DNA of 8,184 nucleotides from Comamonadaceae bacterium (GCA_947484245.1 CANKOT010000093.1:1-8184); one strand, 5' to 3'. Numbered from the stretch's first letter, positions 1 through 6,488 are shown. Program-made: numbers and translations. Notes: generated by a model not told the origin, from the sequence alone.

Positions 1-1
1 A

Positions 2-181
2 CGCATTCAAACCGGTGAGTACGCCAAGATGTTCATCTTGGAAGGCCGCACCAACTACCCAAGCATGACGGCACGCCGTCGTTTGACCTCTGAGCACTCG
101 ATTGAAGTGGTGGGCGCACAATTGAGGTCTATGATGCCTTGGATTGCCAAAAACAAATTGGTTGACAAAACACGCAACTGA
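2..181 (+). CDS. ilvC: Ketol-acid reductoisomerase, C-terminal fragment (5' end outside window)
   Basis: These are the last 59 codons and the TGA stop of IlvC. The enzyme performs the NADPH- and Mg-dependent isomerisation and reduction of acetolactate or acetohydroxybutyrate in valine, isoleucine and leucine synthesis in the cytosol. The visible peptide has the typical C-terminal features of the family: a [12 protein letters not shown] segment, then [10 protein letters not shown], the [10 protein letters not shown] segment and an ending [12 protein letters not shown]. The reading frame is open from the left edge. The catalytic and NADPH-binding parts lie outside the window. The gene ends 34 nt before the chosen pssA start, with no terminator between them, so the two are probably cotranscribed. 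Recognition is by remembered family sequence, not by a search. Confidence 0.95.
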   Translation, partial: RIQTGEYAKMFILEGRTNYPSMTARRRLTSEHSIEVVGAQLRSMMPWIAKNKLVDKTRN

Positions 182-215
182 TTTCGGCATCCGCTTCAAC
201 CAAAAGAAAGCTCGC

Positions 216-1031
216 ATGCAAGATGGTTCAGAAAATTCCGACGACGTAGAGTTGATCAGTCAACCGCGTAAGCCCCGAAAGGGCATTTACGTGTTGCCTA
301 ATCTCTTCACGTTGGCGGCCTTGTTCGGTGGCTTCTACGCCATCGTGATGGCCATGAATGGCCGTTTTGACATGGCTGCCATTGGTGTTTTCTGTGCCAT
401 GGTGCTCGACAGCTTAGACGGCCGTGTGGCGCGAATGACCAACACCCAAAGTGCCTTTGGCGAACAAATGGACTCTTTGTCCGACATGGTCTCCTTTGGT
501 GCAGCGCCCGCTCTCATCGCTTACGAATGGTCTCTTAAGGGATTGGGGCGTTGGGGTTGGATCGCTGCCTTTGTTTATTGTGCATGCGCTGCTTTGCGTT
601 TGGCGCGTTTCAATGTCAATACTGCGGTGGTCGATAAAAGATTCTTTCAGGGCTTGCCCTCGCCAGCAGCAGCAGCCTTGGTCATGGGTTTTATTTCCAT
701 CATGGTTGATGCTGAAGTAGCAGCTGCCAGCATGGCATGGCCTATGTTCGTGGTCGCCCTGTTTGCTGGACTCACCATGGTGACCAATGCCCCCTTTTAC
801 AGTTTTAAAGACATCAGCATGAAAAAAAGTGTGCCCTTTGTGGTCATTGTGCTCATTGCCCTTGGCATTGCTGTTGTCAACATTCACCCTCCGATGGTTC
901 TGTTTGGACTGTTTGTTTTGTATGGCGTCAGTGGTTATGCCTTGTATGTATGGCGTCGCTTCAAGGGTGAACAAACCAGTGTCATCAGTACTTCAACAGA
1001 AGACCCCGATGAACGCGGTCTTCACCAGTGA
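216..1031 (+). CDS. pssA: CDP-diacylglycerol-serine O-phosphatidyltransferase (phosphatidylserine synthase)
   Basis: This integral membrane enzyme condenses CDP-diacylglycerol with L-serine to give phosphatidylserine and CMP, the first committed step to phosphatidylethanolamine. The CDP-alcohol phosphotransferase signature DGxxARx8GxxxDxxxD is complete: D68, G69, A72, R73, G82, D86 and D90, with D65 just before it. A hydrophobic segment begins near residue 24 (GIYVLPNLFTLAALFGGFYA), and several more membrane helices run to about residue 255, as expected for this family. The frame is open back to a TTG at 144 inside ilvC. I chose ATG 216 because AGAAAG at 205-210 gives a usable ribosome site and the conserved domain starts soon after, leaving 271 residues, a normal length. 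Placement between ilvC and leuA is common in Burkholderiales. psd, often nearby in that group, is not between them here. Confidence 0.94.
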   Translation: MQDGSENSDDVELISQPRKPRKGIYVLPNLFTLAALFGGFYAIVMAMNGRFDMAAIGVFCAMVLDSLDGRVARMTNTQSAFGEQMDSLSDMVSFGAAPALIAYEWSLKGLGRWGWIAAFVYCACAALRLARFNVNTAVVDKRFFQGLPSPAAAALVMGFISIMVDAEVAAASMAWPMFVVALFAGLTMVTNAPFYSFKDISMKKSVPFVVIVLIALGIAVVNIHPPMVLFGLFVLYGVSGYALYVWRRFKGEQTSVISTSTEDPDERGLHQ

Positions 1032-1050
1032 TGCAGTTTTTTAAAACTTG

Positions 1051-1059
1051 TGATACATT
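1051..1059 (+). promoter_or_regulatory. Probable sigma-70 extended -10 promoter of the leuA leader
   Basis: The bases TGATACATT form a TGn extension followed by TACATT, which matches four of six consensus -10 bases. It lies 20 nt after the pssA stop. No good -35 hexamer is seen at 16-18 nt spacing, which is tolerated for extended -10 promoters. The usual distance from a -10 box places the start of transcription at about 1065-1067, on or next to the ATG of the leader peptide. The position is inferred from consensus only. Confidence 0.5.
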
Positions 1060-1065
1060 ATTTCT

Positions 1066-1119
1066 ATGAAAACGAATTTGCTAGCTCTACTGCTGACGCC
1101 CCACGGGCGGGATGTATAG
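1066..1119 (+). CDS. leuA leader peptide (leucine-rich, 17 aa)
   Basis: This short open frame reads MKTNLLALLLTPHGRDV and then TAG. Five of its 17 codons are Leu (TTG, CTA, CTA, CTG, CTG at 1078-1095), clustered in six positions. It lies directly upstream of leuA and is followed by a hairpin and a terminator, as expected for a transcription attenuation leader. By the known mechanism, scarce charged leucyl-tRNA would stall the ribosome on the Leu cluster and favour transcription into leuA. CTA is normally an infrequent codon in such genomes and appears twice, which would sharpen the response. There is no Shine-Dalgarno sequence upstream (the bases are CATTATTTCT), and the promoter spacing suggests a leaderless transcript. 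The peptide probably has no job beyond being translated. It resembles LeuL of other proteobacteria in concept, not in sequence that I can verify. Confidence 0.8.
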   Translation: MKTNLLALLLTPHGRDV

Positions 1120-1150
1120 CGCACGCTGTTCTATTTCCCAAGAAGCCCGT
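1097..1150 (+). promoter_or_regulatory. Attenuator switching region (pause hairpin and antiterminator pairing)
   Basis: Two mutually exclusive pairings are visible. CGCCC at 1097-1101 pairs with GGGCG at 1105-1109 around a CAC loop, giving a pause or protector hairpin inside the end of the leader frame. ACGGGC at 1103-1108 is also an exact complement of GCCCGT at 1145-1150, which is the 5' arm of the terminator. When the second pairing forms, the terminator cannot. Ribosome stalling at the first Leu codons would block the first hairpin and leave 1103-1108 free. A further possible pairing, CGCTG at 1124-1128 with CAGCG at 1161-1165, would also disrupt the terminator but could not coexist with the six-base pairing without a pseudoknot. 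Confidence 0.65.
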
Positions 1151-1175
1151 ATGCCAAATGCAGCGGGCTTTTTTT
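1143..1175 (+). terminator. Rho-independent attenuator terminator of leuA
   Basis: AAGCCCG at 1143-1149 pairs with CGGGCTT at 1164-1170. The stem continues with a T-G wobble (1150/1163), a bulged A at 1151 and TGC (1152-1154) with GCA (1160-1162), closing a CAAAT loop. Seven T residues (1169-1175) follow. It stands 43 nt before the leuA start codon and after the leader peptide, so it acts as a conditional stop. It would also halt readthrough from ilvC-pssA, because no other terminator lies between pssA and leuA. Confidence 0.85.
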
Positions 1176-1207
1176 ATGTCCGAGTTGTTTTTTGAAGATT
1201 TCAAACC

Positions 1208-1212
1208 AGGAG
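1208..1212 (+). promoter_or_regulatory. leuA ribosome binding site
   Basis: AGGAG lies 6 nt before ATG 1219 and is the best Shine-Dalgarno match in the window. It decides the start: the upstream in-frame TTG at 1192 has no such site and would add nine residues that are not part of the family's usual N-terminus. Confidence 0.85.
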
Positions 1213-1218
1213 TGGAAA

Positions 1219-2757
1219 ATGGCTGATAAATTGATTATTTTTGACACGACATTGCGCGATGGCGAGCAGTCGCCCGGCGCATCCATGACCCGTGACCAAA
1301 AGCTGCGCATTGCGCGTCAATTAGAGCGATTGCGTGTTGATGTGATTGAGGCCGGTTTTGCAGCCAGCTCCAACGGCGACTTTGACGCAGTGCAAGCCAT
1401 TGCCAATGCCATCAAAGATTCCACCATTTGCTCACTCTCGCGTGCCAATGACCGTGATATTTCTCGCGCAGCAGAAGCCCTGAAGGGCGCTAACAGTGGG
1501 CGCATTCACACCTTCATTGCCACATCGCCCTTGCACATGGAGAAAAAACTCCGCATGACCCCAGAGCAAGTGTTGGAGCAAGCCAAGCAATCTGTTCGTT
1601 TTGCCCGCAATCTGGTTGCCGATGTTGAGTTCAGCCCAGAAGATGGTTATCGCAGCGACATGGACTTTTTGTGCCAAGTGCTTGAAGCAGTGATAGCAGA
1701 AGGCGCTAGCACCATCAATGTGCCCGATACAGTTGGCTATGCGGTACCCGAGTTGTATGGTCAGTTCATCAAAACTTTGCGTGAACGCATTCCCAATTCA
1801 GACAAAGCCATTTGGTCTGTGCATTGTCACAACGACCTTGGTATGGCGGTTGCCAACAGTTTGGCTGGTGTGAAGTTGGGTGGGGCACGTCAAGTTGAAT
1901 GCACCATCAATGGTTTGGGTGAACGCGCCGGCAATTGCTCTTTAGAAGAAATAGTCATGGCGGTTAAAACCCGTCAAGATTATTTTGGGCTTGAAATGAA
2001 CATTGATCCGATTCACATCGTGGCGACGAGTCGCATGGTGAGCCAGACCACTGGCTTTGTGGTTCAACCCAACAAGGCGGTGGTGGGTGCCAACGCATTT
2101 GCCCATGCCTCTGGCATTCACCAAGACGGCGTCTTGAAAGCGCGAGACACCTACGAAATCATGCGCGCAGAAGATGTGGGTTGGTCTGCCAACAAAATTG
2201 TGTTGGGTAAATTAAGCGGTCGCAATGCATTTAAGCAACGCCTGCAGGATCTTGGCGTTGTGCTTGAAAGTGAATCAGAGTTGAATGCTGCTTTTTCACG
2301 ATTCAAGGAACTGGCCGATCGCAAGAGCGAAATTTTTGACGAAGACATCTTGGCTTTGGTGAGTGAAGAAAGCGTCACTCAAGATAAAGAGCAATATGCG
2401 TATGTCTCTTTGTCGCAACACAGTGAAACAGGCGAGCGGCCTCATGCTTCCGTTGTTTTTACGATTCAAGGCAAGGAAGTCCATGGCAAGTCAGATGGCA
2501 ACGGGCCGGTCGATGCCTCTTTGAAAGCCATCGAATCCATCGTTGAAAGTGGCGCTGAAATGGTCCTTTATTCTGTGAACGCCATCAGCGGATCGACAGA
2601 AAGCCAAGGAGAAGTGACAGTGCGCTTGCAAAACAGCGGCCGTGTGGTCAATGGCGTTGGCGCTGATCCTGACATCATTGTGGCTTCAGCCAAGGCCTAT
2701 TTGAGTGCGCTGAACAAGTTGCAAAGCAAAGCTGACAGGGTGGCTGCTCAAGGTTGA
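1219..2757 (+). CDS. leuA: 2-isopropylmalate synthase
   Basis: This cytosolic enzyme condenses acetyl-CoA with 2-oxoisovalerate to give 2-isopropylmalate, the first committed step of leucine synthesis. At 512 residues it has the usual length of the long bacterial form. The catalytic TIM-barrel domain starts with [13 protein letters not shown] (residues 8-20), where R13 and D14 are the catalytic and metal-binding pair. The metal-binding HCHND motif is at 202-206 (H202, H204), and GERAGN ends at N239, the expected fourth metal ligand. [12 protein letters not shown] follows in the linker region. The last 120 or so residues match the leucine-sensing LeuA dimer domain, so feedback inhibition by leucine is expected. 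Start choice rests on AGGAG at 1208-1212. Transcription is probably controlled by the upstream attenuator. A strong terminator at 2796-2829 ends the unit, so leuCDB are not downstream here. Confidence 0.97.
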   Translation: MADKLIIFDTTLRDGEQSPGASMTRDQKLRIARQLERLRVDVIEAGFAASSNGDFDAVQAIANAIKDSTICSLSRANDRDISRAAEALKGANSGRIHTFIATSPLHMEKKLRMTPEQVLEQAKQSVRFARNLVADVEFSPEDGYRSDMDFLCQVLEAVIAEGASTINVPDTVGYAVPELYGQFIKTLRERIPNSDKAIWSVHCHNDLGMAVANSLAGVKLGGARQVECTINGLGERAGNCSLEEIVMAVKTRQDYFGLEMNIDPIHIVATSRMVSQTTGFVVQPNKAVVGANAFAHASGIHQDGVLKARDTYEIMRAEDVGWSANKIVLGKLSGRNAFKQRLQDLGVVLESESELNAAFSRFKELADRKSEIFDEDILALVSEESVTQDKEQYAYVSLSQHSETGERPHASVVFTIQGKEVHGKSDGNGPVDASLKAIESIVESGAEMVLYSVNAISGSTESQGEVTVRLQNSGRVVNGVGADPDIIVASAKAYLSALNKLQSKADRVAAQG

Positions 2758-2795
2758 CAGAGTTTGGTTGAAGGCTTAAAAATGTCTTCAAGAAG

Positions 2796-2829
2796 GTCGC
2801 GCAAGGTGTTGATCTTGTGCGACTTTTTT
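2796..2829 (+). terminator. Rho-independent terminator after leuA
   Basis: GTCGCGCAAG (2796-2805) pairs over ten positions, with one G-T wobble, with CTTGTGCGAC (2814-2823) around an eight-base loop. Six T residues (2824-2829) follow. It lies 39 nt after the leuA stop. A potential upstream start codon for the next gene (GTG 2817) falls inside this hairpin, which argues against that start. Confidence 0.9.
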
Positions 2830-2903
2830 ATTTATGTACACTACGTCGAGTTTCTATTACACTCGCCAAATTCAAACTGACTTTGGCTACAGAAAGTATC
2901 GTT

Positions 2904-4025
2904 TTGACGTCTCTCAACAGCTTGTTTTCACATCGCGCTATCAGCTTCTGCACTTCACTGTGTTTGCTGGTCCCAATGGCTCTTTCATCCCAAGCGGCTG
3001 AAAACGACAAGCCCCAAAAGGCGGTTGGCACTTCAAAATCCTCCACCAATGCCAAGCCCTCCGGTAATGCAAAGCCCCCCGGTAATGCCAAATCCTCCGG
3101 TAACGCCAAGCCCTCTGGCAATGTCAAATCAGCAGCTAATTCTAAAAATAATCCTAAAGCAACAAATAATTCTCGCAAAGTCGTTAAGGCCAAGGCACAG
3201 GACACTCGAGTTTCACATGGTCGTATGGCGGGCTTGCACCAAGGTGGTGACGATCTCGAGTTGCGCTCCAGTGTGGCACTGGTCATCGATCAAGATACCC
3301 ACGAGGTACTCATTCGCAAAAATGACAACGCTGTTTTGCCCATTGCTTCCTTAACCAAACTCATGACCGGTTTGGTCATCAGCGAGGCCAATTTGTCGCA
3401 AAGCGACATGATCGCCATCACACAAGAAGATGTTGACACCGAGAAAGGCAGCACTTCACGTTTGGCTGTGGGTTCTGTGCTAAGCCGAGGCGATTTATTG
3501 CACTTGTCTTTGATGTCCAGTGAAAACCGTGCTGCTCATGCTTTAGGCCGCACCTATCCTGGCGGTTTGTCTTCTTTTGTCAAAGCCATGAATGAGCGCG
3601 CCAAGGGCCTTGGCATGGGTTCAACTCACTTTGTCGAGCCAACGGGTCTGTCAAGTCGCAACCAATCAAGCGCCAACGATTTGGCCGTGTTGGTCGGTGC
3701 AGCCTACAACGTACCATTGTTGCGTGAACTCTCAACCTCTCATGGCCGCGAAGTTGCTGTGGGCCGTCGAACCCTTCAATACAACACCACCAATCGACTT
3801 GTCAAAAGCCCAAATTGGGACATTGGCTTGCAAAAAACGGGCTACATCTCCGAAGCTGGTCAGTGCTTGGTCATGCAAACCAAGGTAGCTGGCCGCCAAT
3901 TGATCATGGTATTTTTAGACTCTGCTGGTAAGTTGAGCCGGATTGCCGATGCAGAGAGAGTTCGACGTTGGGTAGAAAATCAGAATGCGCGAACTGAAGT
4001 TGCAATGGTCAAAAACTCAGGCTAA
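2904..4025 (+). CDS. pbpG: D-alanyl-D-alanine endopeptidase/carboxypeptidase, PbpG (PBP7) type, with repeat linker
   Basis: This is a low-molecular-mass penicillin-binding protein of the S11 serine peptidase family, expected in the periplasm, which trims or cleaves peptidoglycan peptides. The three active-site motifs are in order: SLTK with S149 and K152, SEN at 206-208, and KTG at 311-313. The N-terminus looks like a Sec signal peptide: basic H10-R11, a hydrophobic stretch 12-27, and a probable cut after SQA at residue 31. A Lys/Asn/Ser/Pro linker from about 34 to 100 contains an 18-bp tandem repeat. No in-frame ATG precedes the signal peptide. I chose TTG 2904 because AGAAAG at 2891-2896 lies 7 nt before it. 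TTG 2883 or GTG 2817 are alternatives that would lengthen the N-terminus. Product length is 373 residues from this start. I see no convincing promoter in 2830-2900. PbpG rather than DacA is chosen on motif context and overall size; the reaction is inferred. Confidence 0.85.
   Translation: MTSLNSLFSHRAISFCTSLCLLVPMALSSQAAENDKPQKAVGTSKSSTNAKPSGNAKPPGNAKSSGNAKPSGNVKSAANSKNNPKATNNSRKVVKAKAQDTRVSHGRMAGLHQGGDDLELRSSVALVIDQDTHEVLIRKNDNAVLPIASLTKLMTGLVISEANLSQSDMIAITQEDVDTEKGSTSRLAVGSVLSRGDLLHLSLMSSENRAAHALGRTYPGGLSSFVKAMNERAKGLGMGSTHFVEPTGLSSRNQSSANDLAVLVGAAYNVPLLRELSTSHGREVAVGRRTLQYNTTNRLVKSPNWDIGLQKTGYISEAGQCLVMQTKVAGRQLIMVFLDSAGKLSRIADAERVRRWVENQNARTEVAMVKNSG
3048..3134 (+). repeat. In-frame 18-bp tandem repeat in pbpG (about 4.8 copies)
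   Basis: Four full units start at 3048, 3066, 3084 and 3102, with a degenerate fifth at 3120-3134. They encode NAKPSG, NAKPPG, NAKSSG, NAKPSG and NVKSA. The unit length is a multiple of three, so copy number changes would keep the frame. The units differ at a few bases, so they are partly decayed. The encoded segment is a cationic, flexible linker (residues 49-77) between the signal peptide and the catalytic domain. Confidence 0.9.
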
Positions 4026-4046
4026 ATCAAGCTTGCTGCCACTCTG

Positions 4047-4070
4047 AAAACCCGTCATTGACGGGTTTTT
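4047..4070. terminator. Bidirectional Rho-independent terminator between pbpG and the IclR gene
   Basis: AAAACCCGTC (4047-4056) pairs perfectly with GACGGGTTTT (4060-4069) around an ATT loop, flanked by A residues on one side and T residues on the other. It can therefore work for pbpG (+ strand) and for the convergent regulator (- strand). It lies 22 nt after the pbpG stop. The regulator's TGA (4070-4072) touches the hairpin, so termination on that strand would occur right at the end of its coding sequence. Confidence 0.85.
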
Positions 4071-4846
4071 CAATCTTTGTAGCCCAGGGCCTGGGAAATA
4101 GATTCAGCGGTCGATTGGAGCTTGGTCAACCAAGCTTCATCCAATCGATCGGCAGGCGCTGAAATGGAAAGGCCAGCAAGAAGTTTGCCTTGATCGTCGT
4201 AAATGCCTGCTGCAATGCAACGAACACCCAATTCCAATTCTTCATTGTCTCGTGCAATGCCATATTGCCTCACTTTGGAAAGTTCACGCTCGAGAATGGG
4301 CAATTGCGTAATGCTGTTTTTGGTGTGGCCACTCAAGCCTGTGCGAGTAGCGTAGCTGCGAACCTTCATAGGCTCATCGACCGACAAAAACAATTTGCCG
4401 ACAGACGTCAGATGCAGCGGAGCACGGCCACCAATGGCTCTCACAACTTGCATCCCCGAACGTTCACTGTAGGCCCGTTCAATGTAAACAATCTCATCGC
4501 CTTGACGCATGCTCAAGTTCACAGGCTGTTGAATGAGTTTGTGCAAATCACGCATGGGTGCCAGTGCAGCGTCCCTCACATTCAAGCGCGCCTTGACCAT
4601 GTTGCCCAGTTCTAGCAAACGCATGCCTAATCGGTAGCTGCCTGGCTCTGGCCGGTCGACAAATCGGCCAATGGTCAGGTCGTTCAAAATTCGGTGGGCT
4701 GTGGAGGGGTGAAGCCCCGTTTTTTCGCTGATCTCTTTCAATGAGATGGCATCTTCTCTGGAGGCCAAGACGTCCATCAGCGAAAAGAGCCGCTCGATCA
4801 CTTGGATGGTGGGCGCGATAGGCTGATGTGCTTCAGCTTTTCTCAT
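4070..4846 (-). CDS. IclR-family transcriptional regulator
   Basis: This is a 258-residue regulator of normal IclR length. The N-terminal winged helix-turn-helix covers about residues 10-75 (TIQVIERLFSLMDVLASRED, then ISLKEISEKTGLHPSTAHRI at 34-53). The C-terminal effector-binding domain covers about 90-255, with the family segments RCIAAGIYDDQGKLLAGLSI and GRAPLHLTSVGKLFLS. Such proteins bind DNA as dimers or tetramers and respond to small organic acids or aromatic metabolites. The target genes and ligand cannot be told from the sequence. No catabolic operon is adjacent, and the nearest gene on the same strand is bpt, 114 nt upstream. ATG 4844-4846 has only a weak GAGG upstream. Dyad sequences upstream suggest autoregulation. 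Confidence 0.92.
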   Translation of the reverse strand: MRKAEAHQPIAPTIQVIERLFSLMDVLASREDAISLKEISEKTGLHPSTAHRILNDLTIGRFVDRPEPGSYRLGMRLLELGNMVKARLNVRDAALAPMRDLHKLIQQPVNLSMRQGDEIVYIERAYSERSGMQVVRAIGGRAPLHLTSVGKLFLSVDEPMKVRSYATRTGLSGHTKNSITQLPILERELSKVRQYGIARDNEELELGVRCIAAGIYDDQGKLLAGLSISAPADRLDEAWLTKLQSTAESISQALGYKD

Positions 4847-4960
4847 GGGACTGAACCTCGGTCGATTTCAAAGTGAAAGGTCTTCCAAACAGGGATGTTG
4901 AAAAGACATTGCGAAATTTTATTTTACAAGATGAAATTCACTTTGTGGCGGCTGCCCCAT
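4847..4960 (-). promoter_or_regulatory. Upstream region of the IclR gene with inverted repeats and -10-like boxes
   Basis: On the - strand, two overlapping TAAAAT boxes (5 of 6 to the -10 consensus) lie at 4926-4921 and 4921-4916. No good -35 box is evident. CAAAGTGAA at 4869-4877 recurs as an exact inverted copy TTCACTTTG at 4937-4945, one on each side of the -10 boxes. A looser dyad of two 11-base arms, 8 of 11 matching, occupies 4880-4890 and 4897-4907. These are candidate operator sites for the regulator itself. There is no terminator for bpt here that I can recognise, so readthrough from bpt is possible. Confidence 0.35.
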
Positions 4961-5707
4961 TTAGCTTTTGGAAAAATGGGGTTGCCAGCGACCTTGTTGC
5001 AGGCTTTCGCAAGGCGTAAATCGTTCTTTGTATTGCATTTTGGGACTTTCGCCTATCCAGTAACCCATGTAAACGTATGCCAAGCCCAATTCTTTGGCTT
5101 GCTGTATTTGCCAAAGTACGCCGTAGGTGCCAAAACTTGCCTCCGGCTCCGGTGCATAAAAGGTATAGACCGCTGAAAGGCCCTCATTCAAAACGTCGAC
5201 GATGGAGACCATTTTCAATTCCCCCACTTCTCCACCAGAACTGGGTGCTCTGAATTCAATCAAGCGCGAATTGACACGGCTTTGTAGCAAGAATTGCTTG
5301 TATTGCTCTACGCTGTCGTGATCCATTCCACCGCCAGCGTGGCGGCTATTTTGATAGCTCAAATACAATTCGTAATGTTCGGTTTCGAAGCCTAAGCGAG
5401 ACACCCGTGCGACGAGGTTTTGGTGTTTTTTGAATGCACGCTTTTGGCTTTTGTTGGGCTTGAAATCTTGGCAGAGCACTCGCAGAGGAATGCACGATTG
5501 GCATCCATCGCAGTAGGGTCGGTAGGTGAAAAGCCCGCTTCGGCGAAAGCCTCGTTCAACCAAATCAGAGTAAACATCGTTTTGAATTAAGTGACTGGGT
5601 GTTGCGACCTGTGAGCGCGCTTCTCGCCCTTCCAAGTAGCTGCAAGGGTAGGCGGCTGTTGCATAGAACTGCAAGGTGCTGAAGGGTAAATCTTTGAGGT
5701 GTGTCAT
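4961..5707 (-). CDS. bpt: Leucyl-tRNA-protein transferase (Bpt), ATE1-like
   Basis: Bpt moves leucine from leucyl-tRNA to proteins with N-terminal Asp or Glu, making them substrates for ClpS-ClpAP. It belongs to the same family as eukaryotic arginyl transferase ATE1. At 248 residues the length is normal. The N-terminal ATE domain has [18 protein letters not shown] (20-37) and a cysteine cluster C66-x2-C69-x2-C72 within [16 protein letters not shown]22 completes the set of conserved cysteines. The C-terminal acyltransferase-like domain has the family segments [17 protein letters not shown] and [13 protein letters not shown] chose ATG 5707 because it overlaps the aat stop as ATGA, implying translational coupling, and matches the family's [12 protein letters not shown] start. 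An ATG 18 nt upstream adds six unlikely residues. Leu rather than Arg specificity is inferred from the bacterial family. Confidence 0.93.
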   Translation of the reverse strand: MTHLKDLPFSTLQFYATAAYPCSYLEGREARSQVATPSHLIQNDVYSDLVERGFRRSGLFTYRPYCDGCQSCIPLRVLCQDFKPNKSQKRAFKKHQNLVARVSRLGFETEHYELYLSYQNSRHAGGGMDHDSVEQYKQFLLQSRVNSRLIEFRAPSSGGEVGELKMVSIVDVLNEGLSAVYTFYAPEPEASFGTYGVLWQIQQAKELGLAYVYMGYWIGESPKMQYKERFTPCESLQQGRWQPHFSKS

Positions 5708-6465
5708 GTTGAAGCACGCCTCCATGCATCCCAGTCAATTTGAGCATTTTTCCAGTCGGGACTGTCCAGCTTCAAAGCAGGCAAGCTGTGATCTAAAAAT
5801 GCTGAACGTGACATTTCTTCGGCGCCCATAGAAGCCAGGTGGGCTGTTTTTTGTTGGCAGTCGATGGTTTGAATCTCATGCTGCTTGCAGACATGAACCA
5901 AAGCTGCCAGAGCCATTTTGGAGCCGTCACTTAAGGTGCTGAACATGGACTCGCCGAAGACGGCTTTGCCGATACAGACGAAGTAAAGGCCTGCCACCAA
6001 TTCGCCATCGAGCCAAGTTTCTGCACTGTGTGCAAAACCTGCTCGATGCAAATCTTTGTAGGCTTGCACCATGGCAGGCACGATCCAGGTGCCATTTTGA
6101 CCTTCTCTTGGGCTGCGTGCGCAAGCTTCTATGACGTCGTCAAAGGCGCGATCAAAGCTCAGCTCAAAATGGGGATGTGCGGCATAACGCATGAGAGTTT
6201 TTCGGAGTGATCTGTGCAATTTGAATTTTTTAACTTGCAGCACCATGCGCGGGTCGGGACTCCACCACAAAACGGGTTGGTCGGGGTTGTACCAAGGAAA
6301 CACACCCATGGCATAGGCCTCAAGCAGGCGTTCAACGCCTAAGTCACTTCCAGCAGCCAGTAAGCCTGGAGCGTCAGTGCCCTTGCCCCAAGCGTTTTCA
6401 ACCGAGGGGAGCGGGGAATGGCTTTCAATCCATGGAAGATGGGGTTGGAGGGTCTCGGTAGACAT
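5704..6465 (-). CDS. aat: Leucyl/phenylalanyl-tRNA-protein transferase
   Basis: Aat attaches Leu or Phe from aminoacyl-tRNA to N-terminal Lys or Arg of proteins, creating primary N-degrons for ClpS-ClpAP. The protein has 253 residues. Family motifs are present in order: GLLAAGSDL (34-42), the GVFPWYN segment (54-60), WWSPDPR (67-73), GTWIVPAM (125-132), [18 protein letters not shown] (146-163) and the GESMFS motif (171-176). Its stop codon overlaps the bpt start by four bases, so the two transferases form a coupled pair covering both secondary destabilising residue classes. A weak GGA sits close to ATG 6463-6465. Only 11-23 nt separate this start from the divergent isomerase gene, so its promoter must reach into that gene. 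Confidence 0.96.
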   Translation of the reverse strand: MSTETLQPHLPWIESHSPLPSVENAWGKGTDAPGLLAAGSDLGVERLLEAYAMGVFPWYNPDQPVLWWSPDPRMVLQVKKFKLHRSLRKTLMRYAAHPHFELSFDRAFDDVIEACARSPREGQNGTWIVPAMVQAYKDLHRAGFAHSAETWLDGELVAGLYFVCIGKAVFGESMFSTLSDGSKMALAALVHVCKQHEIQTIDCQQKTAHLASMGAEEMSRSAFLDHSLPALKLDSPDWKNAQIDWDAWRRAST

Positions 6466-6488
6466 GTTTCCAGTTTATGCTAATGCCT
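6466..6488. promoter_or_regulatory. Very short divergent gap between aat and maiA
   Basis: Only 23 nt (11 if ATG 6477 is used) separate the two start codons. On the + strand, TATGCT at 6476-6481 matches four of six -10 bases and sits about 7 nt before ATG 6489, but no -35 box at a usual spacing is visible. On the - strand, no clear promoter is found. Promoter sequences for each gene must extend into the other coding region. Confidence 0.3.

Noticed and set aside
144..215. Upstream TTG extension of pssA overlapping ilvC
   Set aside because: The 24 extra residues run through the end of ilvC in another frame, have no ribosome site, and do not resemble the PssA N-terminus. ATG 216 with AGAAAG upstream is better.
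414..974. 186-codon open frame antisense to pssA
   Set aside because: It lies fully opposite a well-supported membrane protein gene, is rich in His/Gly/Cys as expected of an antisense shadow, and has no recognisable domain.
1118..1127. AGCG/CGCT hairpin after the leader peptide stop
   Set aside because: The loop would be two bases, too small to form stably. The bases may take part in another pairing instead.
1192..1218. TTG start nine codons upstream of leuA
   Set aside because: It would place the AGGAG ribosome site inside the coding region. ATG 1219 has ideal spacing to it.
2832..2860. Possible pbpG promoter (TACACT at 2837 or TATTAC at 2855)
   Set aside because: Each -10-like box matches only part of the consensus and neither has a -35 box at proper spacing, so it is not listed as a feature.
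3048..3134. Short regular repeat considered as a CRISPR-like array
   Set aside because: The units are contiguous without spacers, in frame, and encode a low-complexity linker.
2828..3286. 152-codon open frame antisense to the 5' part of pbpG
   Set aside because: Its Leu-Pro-Glu repeats are just the complement of the 18-bp tandem repeat, and the + strand frame has the signal peptide and catalytic motifs.
4190..4615. 141-codon + strand frame inside the IclR gene
   Set aside because: It is the complement of a clear IclR effector domain and resembles no family I know.
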